Position numbers and translations under genes: made by a program
Notes under the pieces: generated by a model
Seen by the model: only the letters and a program-made list of their open reading frames with translations
Database searches by the model: none
What the model was told of the DNA's origin: nothing
Assembly (NCBI RefSeq): GCF_015207375.1
Contig: NZ_JADEWY010000003.1
Coordinates: 30,948-94,947, forward strand
Direction of reading: 5' to 3'
Source: Coleofasciculus sp. LEGE 07092
Lineage (GTDB): Bacteria; Cyanobacteriota; Cyanobacteriia; Cyanobacteriales; Coleofasciculaceae
DNA length: 64,000 nt
Shown: one piece after another, positions 39,854 to 48,977 of the stretch
Layout: each line of letters starts with the position of its first letter
Position numbering within the stretch: position 1 is the stretch's first letter

Positions 39854-40483
39854 ATGGAGTTAAACGTGAAAATTTTTAACAAGCTGGTTCCCAGGCTCAA
39901 GCCTCCTAAACCTGTTCGTCAACTATTGTATGTTGTGGGAGGTAGTGGTGTCTCCCTCTTCCTTCTCTTGATAAGCTATATTTATATTCGATTAGCGATC
40001 GCGTATCATCAAGCACCTGTCCCCCAAGGGATTTTGGTTTTGGGTGGCGGTAGTGGACGGGAAGAATTTGCGGCTGAGTTGGCTAAAGCTCATCCTTCCC
40101 TAAAGATTGTAGTTTCTTCTCCCCGTCCTCCAGGCAAACCTGAAGTTTTTCAAGCCGCAGGTATCCCCAAGGAGCAAGTAGAATACAACTGGTACGCCGT
40201 GGATACAGTTGGTAATTTTGCTTATACACTTGGAGCCTTCCAAAGCGAGAAGATACAGCATATCTACGTCATTACCTCCGACTACCATATGCCTCGGGCA
40301 AAGGTCATCGCTACCATAATATTGGGTAGTCAAGGAATAACGTTCACTCCCGTTTCGGTTGCCACAAATTCCCCATCTGAATCCCGGTTTTGGCTACAAG
40401 TTGCTCGTGATTCATTTCGTTCTATTTTCTGGATTGTTACAGGTCGAACGGGTGCTAACTTCACAAAAATGTTTAGGAATTAA
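39854..40483 (+). CDS. ElyC/SanA/YdcF family membrane protein (copy 3)
   Basis: About 209 aa. An N-terminal basic stretch and one membrane helix precede GILVLGGGSGREEFAAELA, VVSSPRPPGKPEVF, DTVGNF and SDYHMPRAKV. It ends VTGRTGANF..., close to copy 1. An in-frame TTG two codons upstream (39848) is the alternative start. It is divergent from the UbiA-type gene with about 60 bp between starts. Unlike copies 1 and 2, no GT4 gene precedes it. Confidence 0.8.
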   Translation: MELNVKIFNKLVPRLKPPKPVRQLLYVVGGSGVSLFLLLISYIYIRLAIAYHQAPVPQGILVLGGGSGREEFAAELAKAHPSLKIVVSSPRPPGKPEVFQAAGIPKEQVEYNWYAVDTVGNFAYTLGAFQSEKIQHIYVITSDYHMPRAKVIATIILGSQGITFTPVSVATNSPSESRFWLQVARDSFRSIFWIVTGRTGANFTKMFRN

Positions 40484-40513
40484 AGTATGACTAAAACGAT
40501 TTCTTTCAGACTC

Positions 40514-41824
40514 TCAACCCTCTAGATCGCTAACCAATTGAGCTACTACTTCCGTAACAGCAGGGGGAAGGATAAAGCCGCCCTCCGATTTTTCAACCAG
40601 CGATCGCTGCCTCAAAGAACCCAGCGCCCCCATCAAGTATTGAGGCGATACCTCCGAAAAGCTCTTTTGCAACTTTCCAAACACAACAGGTTCCTTTTGG
40701 CTAGCGATATAAAACAAAATTTTTTCTTCTAAATCCGATAACCGATCTAAAATATCCTCAATAAAATCACTAATATCGCTAGTAAAGAGCGTCGTCGATA
40801 AAAAATCCGTCACGTTGCCATCAAATACTTCCTTAATCGTAATGGCAATAAGCTTCAGCATCAGAGGATTGCCGCGATACCCTTGAATTAAATGTCCCCA
40901 ATTTTTTTCCCCCGAAAGCCCTTTTTCCTTTAAGATGGCTTGTGCCGCATCTCCCAACCCCCCCAGTTTTAGCGATCGCACGGGCGAAGTTTCCCCTTCC
41001 AGCAGGGAAATTTCGCCGACTTTCTCCTGAGACGTGAGCAACAAACAGCTCTTGTGAGGTTCTTGCCCTAACCGTTTGAACAAGTCACCATATCCTTCAT
41101 ACCCTTCTTGGTACACCCCTGCCAACTCCCCAGTCCGCAGAATCGACTCCGCACTATCTAGAATGACTAAACAACGGTGCTCTCGGAAAAAGTCAATGAG
41201 GAGTGAAACTCGATTATTTACCGTTTTCGGCAAAACCGTTTCTGATTGCTCGGATAAGAATTGAATAAGACTGGCTAGCAAATCTTGAACCGATGGAGCT
41301 TGACGCAGCGATCGCCAAATGACAAACTCAAACTCACCCTGCAACTGTTTGGCTAGCTTCACTGATAGCGCTGTCTTACCCATGCCACTCATCCCCAACA
41401 ACGCCACTAAGCGGCAGCGTTCCTTCACAATCCACCGTTTCAACGTTGCTAATTCGTCTGTGCGCCCGTAGAAGACAGACACATCTGGTGCTTCGCCCCA
41501 ATCGATGCGATTTTGGGTTTTAGGATTTGAGACTTGGGACTCTCCTCGACGTTCAGACTCAGTATTGGGCGTCTCCCGATAGGTTTGATAGCGGTTAACA
41601 AGTAACTGTTGCAGTTTTGTTAGCTTAACCGGACCTCTGCCAGCAATCTGAAACTTTTGGTAAACCTCGCTGAGTCTTTTGCGAACCGCATCCCCGCTAA
41701 TTCCGAGACGATTAGCGATCGCAGCCGTCGATTGTCCCTCCATTGCCAGAGACAAAACCTCTAGTTCGCCCTTAGATAAACCGTGTTCAGTAGCGATGGC
41801 GTTGAGAAAGTCCTGAGAAATCAC
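40514..41824 (-). CDS. LuxR-type HTH / NB-ARC STAND ATPase without a repeat sensor
   Basis: 436 aa. Residues about 17-65 form a LuxR/GerE helix-turn-helix (LSKGELEVLSLAMEG, AAIANRLGISGDAVRKRL). A linker follows, then an NB-ARC ATPase: FYGRTDELATLKRW, P-loop ALLGMSGMGKTAL (about 143-155), Walker B CLVILDSAES (about 219-228), and GNPLMLKL (GxP) near 316. A winged-helix end closes the chain. Most cyanobacterial proteins of this type continue into WD40, TPR or pentapeptide repeats; this one stops at the winged helix. It may be a compact regulator or a defence-type switch; no partner is adjacent. Confidence 0.82.
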   Translation of the reverse strand: MISQDFLNAIATEHGLSKGELEVLSLAMEGQSTAAIANRLGISGDAVRKRLSEVYQKFQIAGRGPVKLTKLQQLLVNRYQTYRETPNTESERRGESQVSNPKTQNRIDWGEAPDVSVFYGRTDELATLKRWIVKERCRLVALLGMSGMGKTALSVKLAKQLQGEFEFVIWRSLRQAPSVQDLLASLIQFLSEQSETVLPKTVNNRVSLLIDFFREHRCLVILDSAESILRTGELAGVYQEGYEGYGDLFKRLGQEPHKSCLLLTSQEKVGEISLLEGETSPVRSLKLGGLGDAAQAILKEKGLSGEKNWGHLIQGYRGNPLMLKLIAITIKEVFDGNVTDFLSTTLFTSDISDFIEDILDRLSDLEEKILFYIASQKEPVVFGKLQKSFSEVSPQYLMGALGSLRQRSLVEKSEGGFILPPAVTEVVAQLVSDLEG

Positions 41825-42190
41825 AGTGGTAGGCTCATGCTTATAGGTACCAAATTATTTATTTTATCTCATATTCATGAGAAGCTGCTCCTCTTCTTAC
41901 TCATGTGATAAGTTAGCGGATGCAGTCCGGGAGATAGGAAGAATAGGCAGTCAACCTCAATAGAGCTTTGCCTAAAGGAAGCTTCTGCTTGAGTTGTAAG
42001 CACCAGGGCAGGGGCTTTTTTAGTCTTCTGCTTTTATGTGAGATGATAGCTTATTTTTTTCGGCTTACCCCTTGACAATCTCACTTAATAAGATTAAAAC
42101 AGTAATAACTCACATAAATGAGCTTAATCAGCCATGAATTCATCAGCACAGGCTGGTCACTATAAACTCACACAAAAGGAAAAAATAATC
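41825..42190. other. Intergenic region, 366 bp
   Basis: It separates the divergent STAND gene and the PEP-CTERM gene. Besides the candidate promoter at 42072, the only notable sequence is a G-rich stretch followed by a T-run near 42005-42020. No ORF is worth reporting; a nominal upstream extension of the PEP-CTERM gene to 42134 lacks a signal-peptide-like start. Confidence 0.4.
42072..42100 (+). promoter_or_regulatory. Candidate sigma-70 promoter for the PEP-CTERM gene
   Basis: A perfect -35 box TTGACA (42072-42077) is followed after 17 bp by TAAAAC (42095-42100), which matches four of six bases of the -10 consensus. The start codon at 42191 is about 84 bp downstream of the likely transcription start. 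The box is seen in the sequence; use in the cell is inferred. Confidence 0.45.
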
Positions 42191-42880
42191 ATGTTGACTC
42201 TTCAAAAACTCTCAGTTGCTACTGCTAGCGCCGCCGTTGTCACTCTCGGAACTGTTGGTACTGCACAAGCCGCAACGTTCCATGAGGTCGGAGATGCTGG
42301 CACGTTTCCTTTTTCTTCTTTTGCCCAAACCGTTCATGTAGAACCAGGTGAAACCCTCGACAGCATTGTTGGTAGTTTCAACCATAATTTTTTCACGAGC
42401 TTTGACATTGATATGTTTCGAGTGGAGCTAAACGCTGGCTCCTTCTCTGCTAGAGTCAGCGATGGTCAAGTACCAGGAGAGCGATCGCTCTTTTTATTCA
42501 ATGCCAATGGATTGGGTATTGCTGCCAATCGGGGCAACGGTACGATTGCAGCTCTGGAGGGAAACCTAGAGTCGGCTGGCACCTATTTTTTGGGGATAGG
42601 TCATGGACGCTCAATCGATTGGCGTAGCTCCAGTGGTTCCATTTTTAGCGCAGCGAATTGGGCAACGCCACAATTTGGTGCAACTGGGTCTGGTGCAGGC
42701 AGACGACCGGGTTCAGTCAGCAGCTCAGGAGCTAGGAATTTTAGGGGTAGTAGTTACACCATTGCGATCGCAAATGAGCCTCCCCAACCTGTTCCTGAAT
42801 CCAGTTCTGTCCTCGGTTTGCTAGCTTTCGGTGCTTTCGCTACCCTTTCTGGGTTGAAGCACAAACAGCAGAAAGCCTAG
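42191..42880 (+). CDS. PEP-CTERM sorting domain protein
   Basis: 229 aa secreted protein. Signal peptide: basic MLTLQKLS, hydrophobic core, AQAA cleavage site near residue 29. The C-terminus has the sorting signal VPESSSVLGLLAFGAFATLSG followed by a basic tail, the variant with VPES in place of VPEP. The body is Gly/Ser/Phe-rich with FDIDMFRVEL and TYFLGIGHG, like pre-peptidase C-terminal or DVUA-type secreted domains. An exosortase/EpsH system elsewhere in the genome would cut and anchor it. I place the start at the ATG 42191, after GGA about 11 bp upstream. Confidence 0.85.
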   Translation: MLTLQKLSVATASAAVVTLGTVGTAQAATFHEVGDAGTFPFSSFAQTVHVEPGETLDSIVGSFNHNFFTSFDIDMFRVELNAGSFSARVSDGQVPGERSLFLFNANGLGIAANRGNGTIAALEGNLESAGTYFLGIGHGRSIDWRSSSGSIFSAANWATPQFGATGSGAGRRPGSVSSSGARNFRGSSYTIAIANEPPQPVPESSSVLGLLAFGAFATLSGLKHKQQKA

Positions 42881-42890
42881 GTAGTGACTA

Positions 42891-42921
42891 CCACCTGACG
42901 GGATGACAAACCCGCAGGTGG
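42891..42921. other. Strong hairpin after the PEP-CTERM gene
   Basis: CCACCTG pairs with CAGGTGG, and CGGG with CCCG inside, leaving an 8-base loop. It begins 11 bp after the PEP-CTERM stop. No T-run follows on the plus strand, so it is not a textbook intrinsic terminator; it could stabilise the mRNA 3' end. Confidence 0.55.
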
Positions 42922-43122
42922 GGAACTAATAAAAAAAATCAACCGACCTTTGCGGAAAACTCTTTTTTGAACTTGTAGTGACAGATTAAGACAAATAAAA
43001 CGCTCCAAGCTGGGCAAGCCATGAATACTCCTTCCGACACCAGAGAGTATTACCCAACATGGCGAAGGCGCAAAGGTTGTTGATTGGAGCAATCAACGCA
43101 AATCCCTTGGAGCACAAAGGAA

Positions 43123-43962
43123 ATGCCCACAAAAAATAATAACGAAGCCCTAGTCCTGGGCTTAACATTACTTCTTACAGGTGGATTACTCGTCGGTGGT
43201 GTTAATTGGGCCTATCAATCTGGATTTCTTACCCTTAACTCGATTGGCGCTTCAGGAAAAGTCAATCCCCGCGTCAAGGTTAAACTGAACGTCCTCGGTG
43301 ACACCTTCAGCGGCTACTCAACTCTACGCCGTGCCGCGTTTCAAGGCAGTCTGACTGAAAGTGGCATTGCGCTGAACTATAACGATGAATTTGACCAAAC
43401 TAAACGATTAACTGCCCTAAATCAAGGGAAAGCGGATCTCATCGTTACGACCCTCGCTCAATTCATCACTCACCGTCCCCAAGGGAAAATTGTGGCTCTA
43501 ATTGAGCGCACAATGGGGGCAGATGCGGTTGTTCTCAATACCCGTCATTACCCCCAACTCAAATCCCTACTTGATTTAGAGACGCTGGTTACTCAAAAAC
43601 AAACTCAAGGGGAACGGCTGAAAATTATCTTTGCTGGAGATACGCCCAGTGAGTTTCTGGCAACCGTACTCGATACCAAGTTTGATAACTTCGACCTAGC
43701 AGATTTTGAAGTGGTGCGAGTGGCTGACGCGAGTGAAGCCTGGAAGCAAATGCAAGATTCCAATTCTAATATTGCCCTTGCTGTTCTTTGGGAACCCTTC
43801 GTCACCGCCGCCAAACTGCAAGGCAATACCGTGGTACTGAGTAGTGCTGATGCTCCTAAAGTTATCGTCGATGTGGCAGTTGCATCGGAGCGGATCTTGC
43901 AATCCAATCCTGAAGCGGTGCAAACGTTTGTTGATAATTATTACCGCTATCGTTTGTATTGA
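43123..43962 (+). CDS. Membrane-anchored solute-binding-like protein
   Basis: 279 aa. One N-terminal membrane helix (LVLGLTLLLTGGLLVGGV), then a periplasmic-binding-protein type II fold similar to ABC transporter substrate-binding (NMT1/SsuA-like) domains: YSTLRRAAF, GKADLIVTTLAQF, VVLNTRHYPQLKSL, and AVLWEPFVTAA. I use the ATG 43123 (AAAGGAA just before it) rather than the TTG 43084. It stops abruptly right after PEAVQTFVDNYYRY, and no ABC permease or ATPase is near. It begins the flotillin cluster. Confidence 0.7.
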   Translation: MPTKNNNEALVLGLTLLLTGGLLVGGVNWAYQSGFLTLNSIGASGKVNPRVKVKLNVLGDTFSGYSTLRRAAFQGSLTESGIALNYNDEFDQTKRLTALNQGKADLIVTTLAQFITHRPQGKIVALIERTMGADAVVLNTRHYPQLKSLLDLETLVTQKQTQGERLKIIFAGDTPSEFLATVLDTKFDNFDLADFEVVRVADASEAWKQMQDSNSNIALAVLWEPFVTAAKLQGNTVVLSSADAPKVIVDVAVASERILQSNPEAVQTFVDNYYRYRLY

Positions 43963-44174
43963 TGAAATGGGAGATAAAAAGAAATGTTGAAGAAGTTAAG
44001 AAACTACAAATGTTTGTGCATAAGTTCCTCAACTCCAGAGATATATCTTATGAAACACACCCTTTATTTTCCTCCGTTTTTTCCAAAAGCTCCTTCTATG
44101 TCACGACTATTTCAGCCTGAATGCGAGTGCCGTTCGGCACAGTTCCTCAAAGTGAGCCATCTCAAAACCTAACC

Positions 44175-44774
44175 ATGTTGCCCATATACCGTTTTTGTTT
44201 AATCATTGGCGGACTCTTCGTTGCCCTCTCTGCCTTAGTGGGTCTTGACGGCGCAGATTTCGACCAAGACTTCGATACCGACCTCGAAATTACCGATGAC
44301 CCAGATACGAATCGCCAGGGTGAAGCAGCCCGCAGAAAAAGCCGGGGTAGGGGTTTCCAACTCCCCATCCTTAGCTTTAGGTTCTGGACGTTTGGTAGCT
44401 GTTTCTTCGGCTTGACAGGCGTTGTACTCTCAATCCTACGACCCACAATGCCTCAGTTCATTGTTGCTGCTATCTCCGTTGCTATGGGTGTTTTGTGCGG
44501 CACTTCAATGGTCGGAGTGCTGCGCAGCTTGAGGGGACGCCAAGCTGATAGCCTCGTGCGCCCTAGGGATGTAATCGGTCTTCTCGGCACGGTGGAAATC
44601 CCCTTTGATCGCACCAATAGAGGGAAGGTGCGTGTCAGCGTTAAGGATTCGGTGGTAGATTTCATCGCTCTGACAGAACATCCCCAAGGATTTGATCGCG
44701 GTGCCAGGGTATTGGTCGTGGAAATGCAAAGAAATAAGGTGTGGGTTGTGCCGGAAGACTCTCTGAGTCAGTGA
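44175..44774 (+). CDS. NfeD-like membrane protein
   Basis: 199 aa. A first membrane helix, an acidic stretch with FDQDFDTDLEITDD, two more helices near residues 75-120, and a C-terminal OB-fold-like domain (IGLLGTVEIPFDRTNRGKVRV ... GARVLVVEMQRNKVWV) typical of NfeD partners of flotillins. The next two genes are flotillins, which supports the assignment. I choose the ATG 44175; an upstream in-frame ATG at 44121 adds a polar peptide that would precede the membrane helix. Confidence 0.72.
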   Translation: MLPIYRFCLIIGGLFVALSALVGLDGADFDQDFDTDLEITDDPDTNRQGEAARRKSRGRGFQLPILSFRFWTFGSCFFGLTGVVLSILRPTMPQFIVAAISVAMGVLCGTSMVGVLRSLRGRQADSLVRPRDVIGLLGTVEIPFDRTNRGKVRVSVKDSVVDFIALTEHPQGFDRGARVLVVEMQRNKVWVVPEDSLSQ

Positions 44775-44854
44775 TTTGTTAGTTGCTCATAATTCATCGT
44801 TCATTGCTTGATTAAATTCCATGAACGATTCTTCAGACAAAGGACAGCTTAATT

Positions 44855-46240
44855 ATGGACAGGCAAAAAGAATTTCAATCCTTCTTCGATAAAGATGTAG
44901 CCGTAGTACAGGTAGCCCAAGTCGATCCCAATCTTCCTACTGGAATTCAGAAAAATGATTTGCAGGGACAGCTTTCAACTGGTTTACCCATCGCCCTATC
45001 CCTGTTTGGCATTCTCCTGCTGATCTGGTTTCTAAATACCTTTATGTGTATCTGCAAACCCAATGAAGTCTTAATTCTATCGGGTCGCAAGCAGCGTACC
45101 AAAGAAGGACAGCAGGTGGGCTATCGGGTTGTATTTGGCGGACGGGCGATTCGCATCCCGATTGTCGAAACTATCAAGCGCATGGACTTGACCGTTATGC
45201 CCGTACCTGTTGAGGTGCGCAATGCCTACTCTAAGGGGGGAACACCCCTGAACATTCAAGCGATCGCTAATGTTAAAGTTTCCAGCGACCCTGCTGTTGT
45301 TGGTAATGCGATCGAACGCTTTCTGGATCGCGATCGCTCGGAACTGACTCGCGTGGCACGGGAAACCCTGGAAGGCAACCTGCGGGGCGTTGTTGCTACC
45401 CTTACCCCAGAGCAACTCAACGAGGATCGGCTCAGATTTGCTGAACGTATCGCCCAAGACGTATCCCGCGACCTTAGTAAGCTCGGTCTGCAACTGGATA
45501 CTCTAAAAATTCAGAGTGTTTCCGATGACGTAGACTATCTTAGCTCCATCGGTCGCCGCCAAATCGCCCTCATTGTGCGAGATGCAGAAATTGCCGAGTC
45601 GAATGCTGTCGGTGAAGCTGAACGAATAGAGGCAGACTGCCAGCGACAGGCTGAGGTGTCAAAAACCCAAGCGAGTACTGTTATCCAGCAGCGCAACAAT
45701 GACCTACGCAAAATTAAAGCGGAACTGGAACAGCAAGCTCGCTCTGAAGAAGAACGGAGTACTGTCGCCGCCAAGGAAGCCCGAGCCAAAGCGGAACAAC
45801 AGCTTCAAACGATTCGTGCTAAGTTAGAGCGTTTGCGCTTGGAGGCGGATAAGGTGTTGCCCGCAGAGGCACAACGACAGGCTCAAGAGTTGCAAGCGAG
45901 AGGGCAAGCCGCACCCCTAGCTGAAAATGCTCAAGCTGCCGCCTTAGTTAATACCATGCTTGCGGAAATTTGGCAAGACTCTGGCACCGATGCGTCTGAG
46001 TTGTTCTTGATTCAACAAATCGAGATGGTGCTGCGGGAAGCGGCTCAGATTCCTAGCCGACTTCATCTTGAACAAATCAACGTCATTGACAACGGCGATG
46101 GCAAATCAATTGCCAGTTTGGTTAACGCCTACCCAGAAATCCTCCGCCAGTTCCTCGATCAAGTCGATCAAACTCTCGGTATTGATGTGGCGGGTACGTT
46201 GAACCGCACTAAAGTCAAATCCCTTGGTGATGGGGAATAG
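44855..46240 (+). CDS. Flotillin-like SPFH/band 7 protein (first of two)
   Basis: 461 aa. A soluble N-terminus of about 45 residues, one membrane helix (ALSLFGILLLIWFLNTF), CICKPNEVLILSGRKQRT which opens the SPFH domain, AYSKGGTPLNIQAIANVKV and GNLRGVVATLTPEQLNEDR as flotillin hallmarks, then a long Ala/Glu/Arg-rich coiled coil (about 255-370). Flotillins organise ordered membrane regions. The paralogue follows after a 66 bp gap. Confidence 0.9.
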   Translation: MDRQKEFQSFFDKDVAVVQVAQVDPNLPTGIQKNDLQGQLSTGLPIALSLFGILLLIWFLNTFMCICKPNEVLILSGRKQRTKEGQQVGYRVVFGGRAIRIPIVETIKRMDLTVMPVPVEVRNAYSKGGTPLNIQAIANVKVSSDPAVVGNAIERFLDRDRSELTRVARETLEGNLRGVVATLTPEQLNEDRLRFAERIAQDVSRDLSKLGLQLDTLKIQSVSDDVDYLSSIGRRQIALIVRDAEIAESNAVGEAERIEADCQRQAEVSKTQASTVIQQRNNDLRKIKAELEQQARSEEERSTVAAKEARAKAEQQLQTIRAKLERLRLEADKVLPAEAQRQAQELQARGQAAPLAENAQAAALVNTMLAEIWQDSGTDASELFLIQQIEMVLREAAQIPSRLHLEQINVIDNGDGKSIASLVNAYPEILRQFLDQVDQTLGIDVAGTLNRTKVKSLGDGE

Positions 46241-46306
46241 GGGAGCGGGGGAGCTGGGGGGAAGTGTATTGCTTACCTGAGACGTTATCAAAAAAGGAAA
46301 TAAATC

Positions 46307-47821
46307 ATGGAAATTATTGCAGCACTGCTGGGTATTCTCGGTTTGGGTACTGGGGCTGGGTTACTAGTCATTCGCAACCTTTATTACATTTGTCAGCCTA
46401 GCGAAGTTTTGATTTTTGCAGGCTCTCATAATCGCACGTCAGAAGGGCAAACGGTGGGATACCGCTTAGTTAAGGGGGGGAGCAGCGTTCGGTTGCCTTT
46501 GTTAGAGCGTGCCTTTCGCATGGATTTGACGAATATGATTATCGAACTGCGGGTATCCAATGCTTACTCGAAAGGTGGGATTCCCTTGACGGTGGAGGGG
46601 GTGGCAAATATTAAGATTGCTGGCGAAGAACCGACGATTCACAATGCTATTGAGCGTTTGTTGGGTAAGAATCGCAAGGAAATCGAACAATTTGCTAAGG
46701 AAACCTTAGAAGGAAATTTGCGGGGTGTCTTGGCGAGTTTGACTCCCGAACAGGTGAATGAAGATAAGATTGCCTTTGTCAGAAGTTTACTGGAGGAAGC
46801 AGAGGACGACCTGGAAAAGCTCGGACTGGTACTGGACAACCTGCAAATTCAAAATATTTCTGATAACGTCCGCTATCTAGATTCTATTGGACGCAAGCAG
46901 CGAGCAGATCTGTTGCGTGACGCCCGCATTGCTGAAGCCCAAGCACAGGCAGAGTCAGTCATTCAAACGGCGGAAAACGACAAAATTACAGCCCTAAGAC
47001 GCCTTGAGCGGGATATTGAAATAGCACGGGCGGAGGCTGAACGCCGCGTGAAGGATGCCCTTACCAAACGAGGTGCTTTGGTGGCGGAGGTGGAGGCAGA
47101 AATTGCATCGGAGGTGGTGCGAACTCAAGCTGAAGTAGGGGTGCAACGGGAGCGCATTAAACAGGTAGAACAACAGCTACAGGCTGATGTGGTGGCTCCC
47201 GCCGAGGCAGAGTGTAAGGGGGCAATTTCTATGGCGAAGGGGAATGCCGCTCGCATCATTGAAGATGGGAAAGCGCAAGTACAGGGTACGCGGAGTTTGG
47301 CGGAATCTTGGAAGGCGGCAGGTCCGAATGCACGGGAAATCTTCCTATTTCAAAAGCTGGATGTTTTACTACAGACGATGGTTTCGACAGTACCGGAAGT
47401 CGAGGTGCAAAATGTTACGGTTATTGACGCCAAAAACGGCAACTCAGCGACTAAGATGGCATCGTTTCTAGAGCAGTTGCGTCAAGGGGCTGGTATTGAT
47501 GTTGCTGGAGCCGTGCGCCAATTGACGGGGAGCGAACCCCCAGGTGAGACTCCGTTGCTTGAGAAATCGCAACTTGATCGCATTTGGAATCGTCTAGAGG
47601 CAGACATTCAAAATTACTTAGACCGAATTGCCCAAACTCATCCGAGTGAGCAGCAAGCTGAAAAGGCTGTTGAGCAGGTGATTAAGCGCAATCCGAAGCT
47701 GAAGCAACGGTTACGAAAAGTTCTAGACGCCCAAGGGCAGGGAGCGTTGCAGGTGCTGTTCGCCCACCCGTTGATTTACGTTCCTACCGATAAAGTTGAG
47801 ACTTGGGTTATGGAAGATTAG
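46307..47821 (+). CDS. Flotillin-like SPFH/band 7 protein (second of two)
   Basis: 504 aa paralogue of the preceding gene. It has a short N-terminal membrane helix, CQPSEVLIFAGSHNRTSEGQ, AYSKGGIPLTVEGVANIKI and GNLRGVLASLTPEQVNEDK, then a coiled coil over about 215-330. It lacks the extra soluble N-terminus of its partner and has an added C-terminal region (about 410-504) with QLDRIWNRLEADI and ending in VETWVMED. The two are probably cotranscribed and may form hetero-oligomers. Confidence 0.9.
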   Translation: MEIIAALLGILGLGTGAGLLVIRNLYYICQPSEVLIFAGSHNRTSEGQTVGYRLVKGGSSVRLPLLERAFRMDLTNMIIELRVSNAYSKGGIPLTVEGVANIKIAGEEPTIHNAIERLLGKNRKEIEQFAKETLEGNLRGVLASLTPEQVNEDKIAFVRSLLEEAEDDLEKLGLVLDNLQIQNISDNVRYLDSIGRKQRADLLRDARIAEAQAQAESVIQTAENDKITALRRLERDIEIARAEAERRVKDALTKRGALVAEVEAEIASEVVRTQAEVGVQRERIKQVEQQLQADVVAPAEAECKGAISMAKGNAARIIEDGKAQVQGTRSLAESWKAAGPNAREIFLFQKLDVLLQTMVSTVPEVEVQNVTVIDAKNGNSATKMASFLEQLRQGAGIDVAGAVRQLTGSEPPGETPLLEKSQLDRIWNRLEADIQNYLDRIAQTHPSEQQAEKAVEQVIKRNPKLKQRLRKVLDAQGQGALQVLFAHPLIYVPTDKVETWVMED

Positions 47822-47981
47822 GATAAGAGCGATCGCTCTAGACTTGATCGGAATATAGAGTTTTCCCGATCGAGTCTAAAGATAGGGGCTTTCAACTGCG
47901 CCGTCCTGTAAGTTAGAAGTAGCGATCGTCTCCTAAAGAAACGATCGAGTGCTAACCGACAATAGACGGAACGTGTATGAG

Positions 47982-48662
47982 ATGCCTGTGAGTCGAATTG
48001 TACTGCTGTTGTTAATTGGGGGTGGACTGGCTCTATTTGTTTTGTCAAATTTGTCGCCGCCGGTGCTGCCTCTGGTGTTTTTGGGAATGCAATCCCCTGC
48101 ATTGCCTCTAACGGCATGGATTGGAATTGCGATCGCCGCAGGTGCTATCACTAGTTTTTGCTTGCAATTTTTGAGCTATCTGCAACGAAGTCCTGGGAAT
48201 TTTGAAGCAGCCGAACGAGTGCCGCCTCGAAATCGAGCGAAACCTCGGGATGAACGTTTTGAAGGCGACATACCGGGAAAGCCTTACACTGCGCCGCCTC
48301 CCCCTCCCCGAACTCCTACTTCCGATTGGGAGGAGACAGTGGGGAAAGACTGGAACTTGCAGGAAGAACCCGTCACCTCCCTCCAGGATGATTTTGAGGA
48401 TGAGCGATCTCCAGAGATGGCTGAAAGCAATCGCGATGGTTATGAAACACACCCAGAAACGGCTTCCGGCTCTACAAATGGTTCGGTTTACTCCTACAGT
48501 TCCCGAGAATCGACAACGAAGAAGTCTGGCGTTGGCAAAGCGGATGCGGTTTACGATGCCAATTACCGAGTGATTATACCCCCCTACCAGAACTCCGCCG
48601 AACCAGAGATAGAACTAGAAGAGGATGACGAGGACGAGGAGTGGGGATTTTTGGATGACTAA
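47982..48662 (+). CDS. Small membrane protein, LapA-like, with an apparent new stop codon
   Basis: 226 aa as read. Two membrane helices (RIVLLLLIGGGLALFVLSNL and WIGIAIAAGAITSFCLQFL) flank SPPVLPLVFLGMQSPALPL, as in LapA/YciS-type proteins, followed by a long polar Arg/Pro/Glu region ending in an acidic run. After the TAA at 48660-48662 the same frame continues for 13 sense codons (acidic DFDDDEEN then basic KRRR) to a second TAA at 48702-48704, so the first stop looks like a recent CAA or GAA to TAA change. I use the ATG 47982; a GTG at 47949 is upstream. Confidence 0.7.
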   Translation: MPVSRIVLLLLIGGGLALFVLSNLSPPVLPLVFLGMQSPALPLTAWIGIAIAAGAITSFCLQFLSYLQRSPGNFEAAERVPPRNRAKPRDERFEGDIPGKPYTAPPPPPRTPTSDWEETVGKDWNLQEEPVTSLQDDFEDERSPEMAESNRDGYETHPETASGSTNGSVYSYSSRESTTKKSGVGKADAVYDANYRVIIPPYQNSAEPEIELEEDDEDEEWGFLDD

Positions 48663-48782
48663 GACTTTGATGACGACGAAGAGAATAACAAGCGCAGGCG
48701 GTAAATCTGGAATCGCGAAGGAGTGGCAGTTGTGAACAACCCACTCAACTCCCAGAATCGCTCACTCATTGGTTAAGAAACC

Positions 48783-48977
48783 TTACGGCGATCGCAGGAG
48801 TTCGCGAGACTGTTGTTTCACAAGACCTGCCATTGCCGCCTCCTGCAAACTCATAAATGCTTTAAAATCATCTAAGTCATACTTTTGAGAAAGCATCTTT
48901 CGCAATTGCTCTTCTGCTTCTACTGTTAAGTAGCCGCTAGAAAGTGCCTCTTGAACCACATTACGAATCCTGATCAT
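48783..48977 (-). CDS. Small conserved cyanobacterial protein
   Basis: 64 aa helical protein: IRNVVQEALSSGYLTVEAEEQL, KYDLDDFKAFMSLQEAAMAGLV, then a basic end. I recall close relatives in other cyanobacteria, all without known function. I choose the ATG 48977, with AAGG three bases upstream; the frame could also start at TTG 49001. Convergent with the LapA-like gene, about 80-120 bp between ends. Confidence 0.6.
   Translation of the reverse strand: MIRIRNVVQEALSSGYLTVEAEEQLRKMLSQKYDLDDFKAFMSLQEAAMAGLVKQQSRELLRSP

Noticed and set aside
42891..42921. Intrinsic terminator of the PEP-CTERM gene
   Set aside because: The hairpin is strong but no T-run follows on either strand, so I list it only as a hairpin.
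43984..44172. A 62-codon gene between the solute-binding-like and NfeD-like genes
   Set aside because: Cys-rich odd composition, overlaps the preferred upstream region of the NfeD-like gene and has no supporting neighbour or motif.
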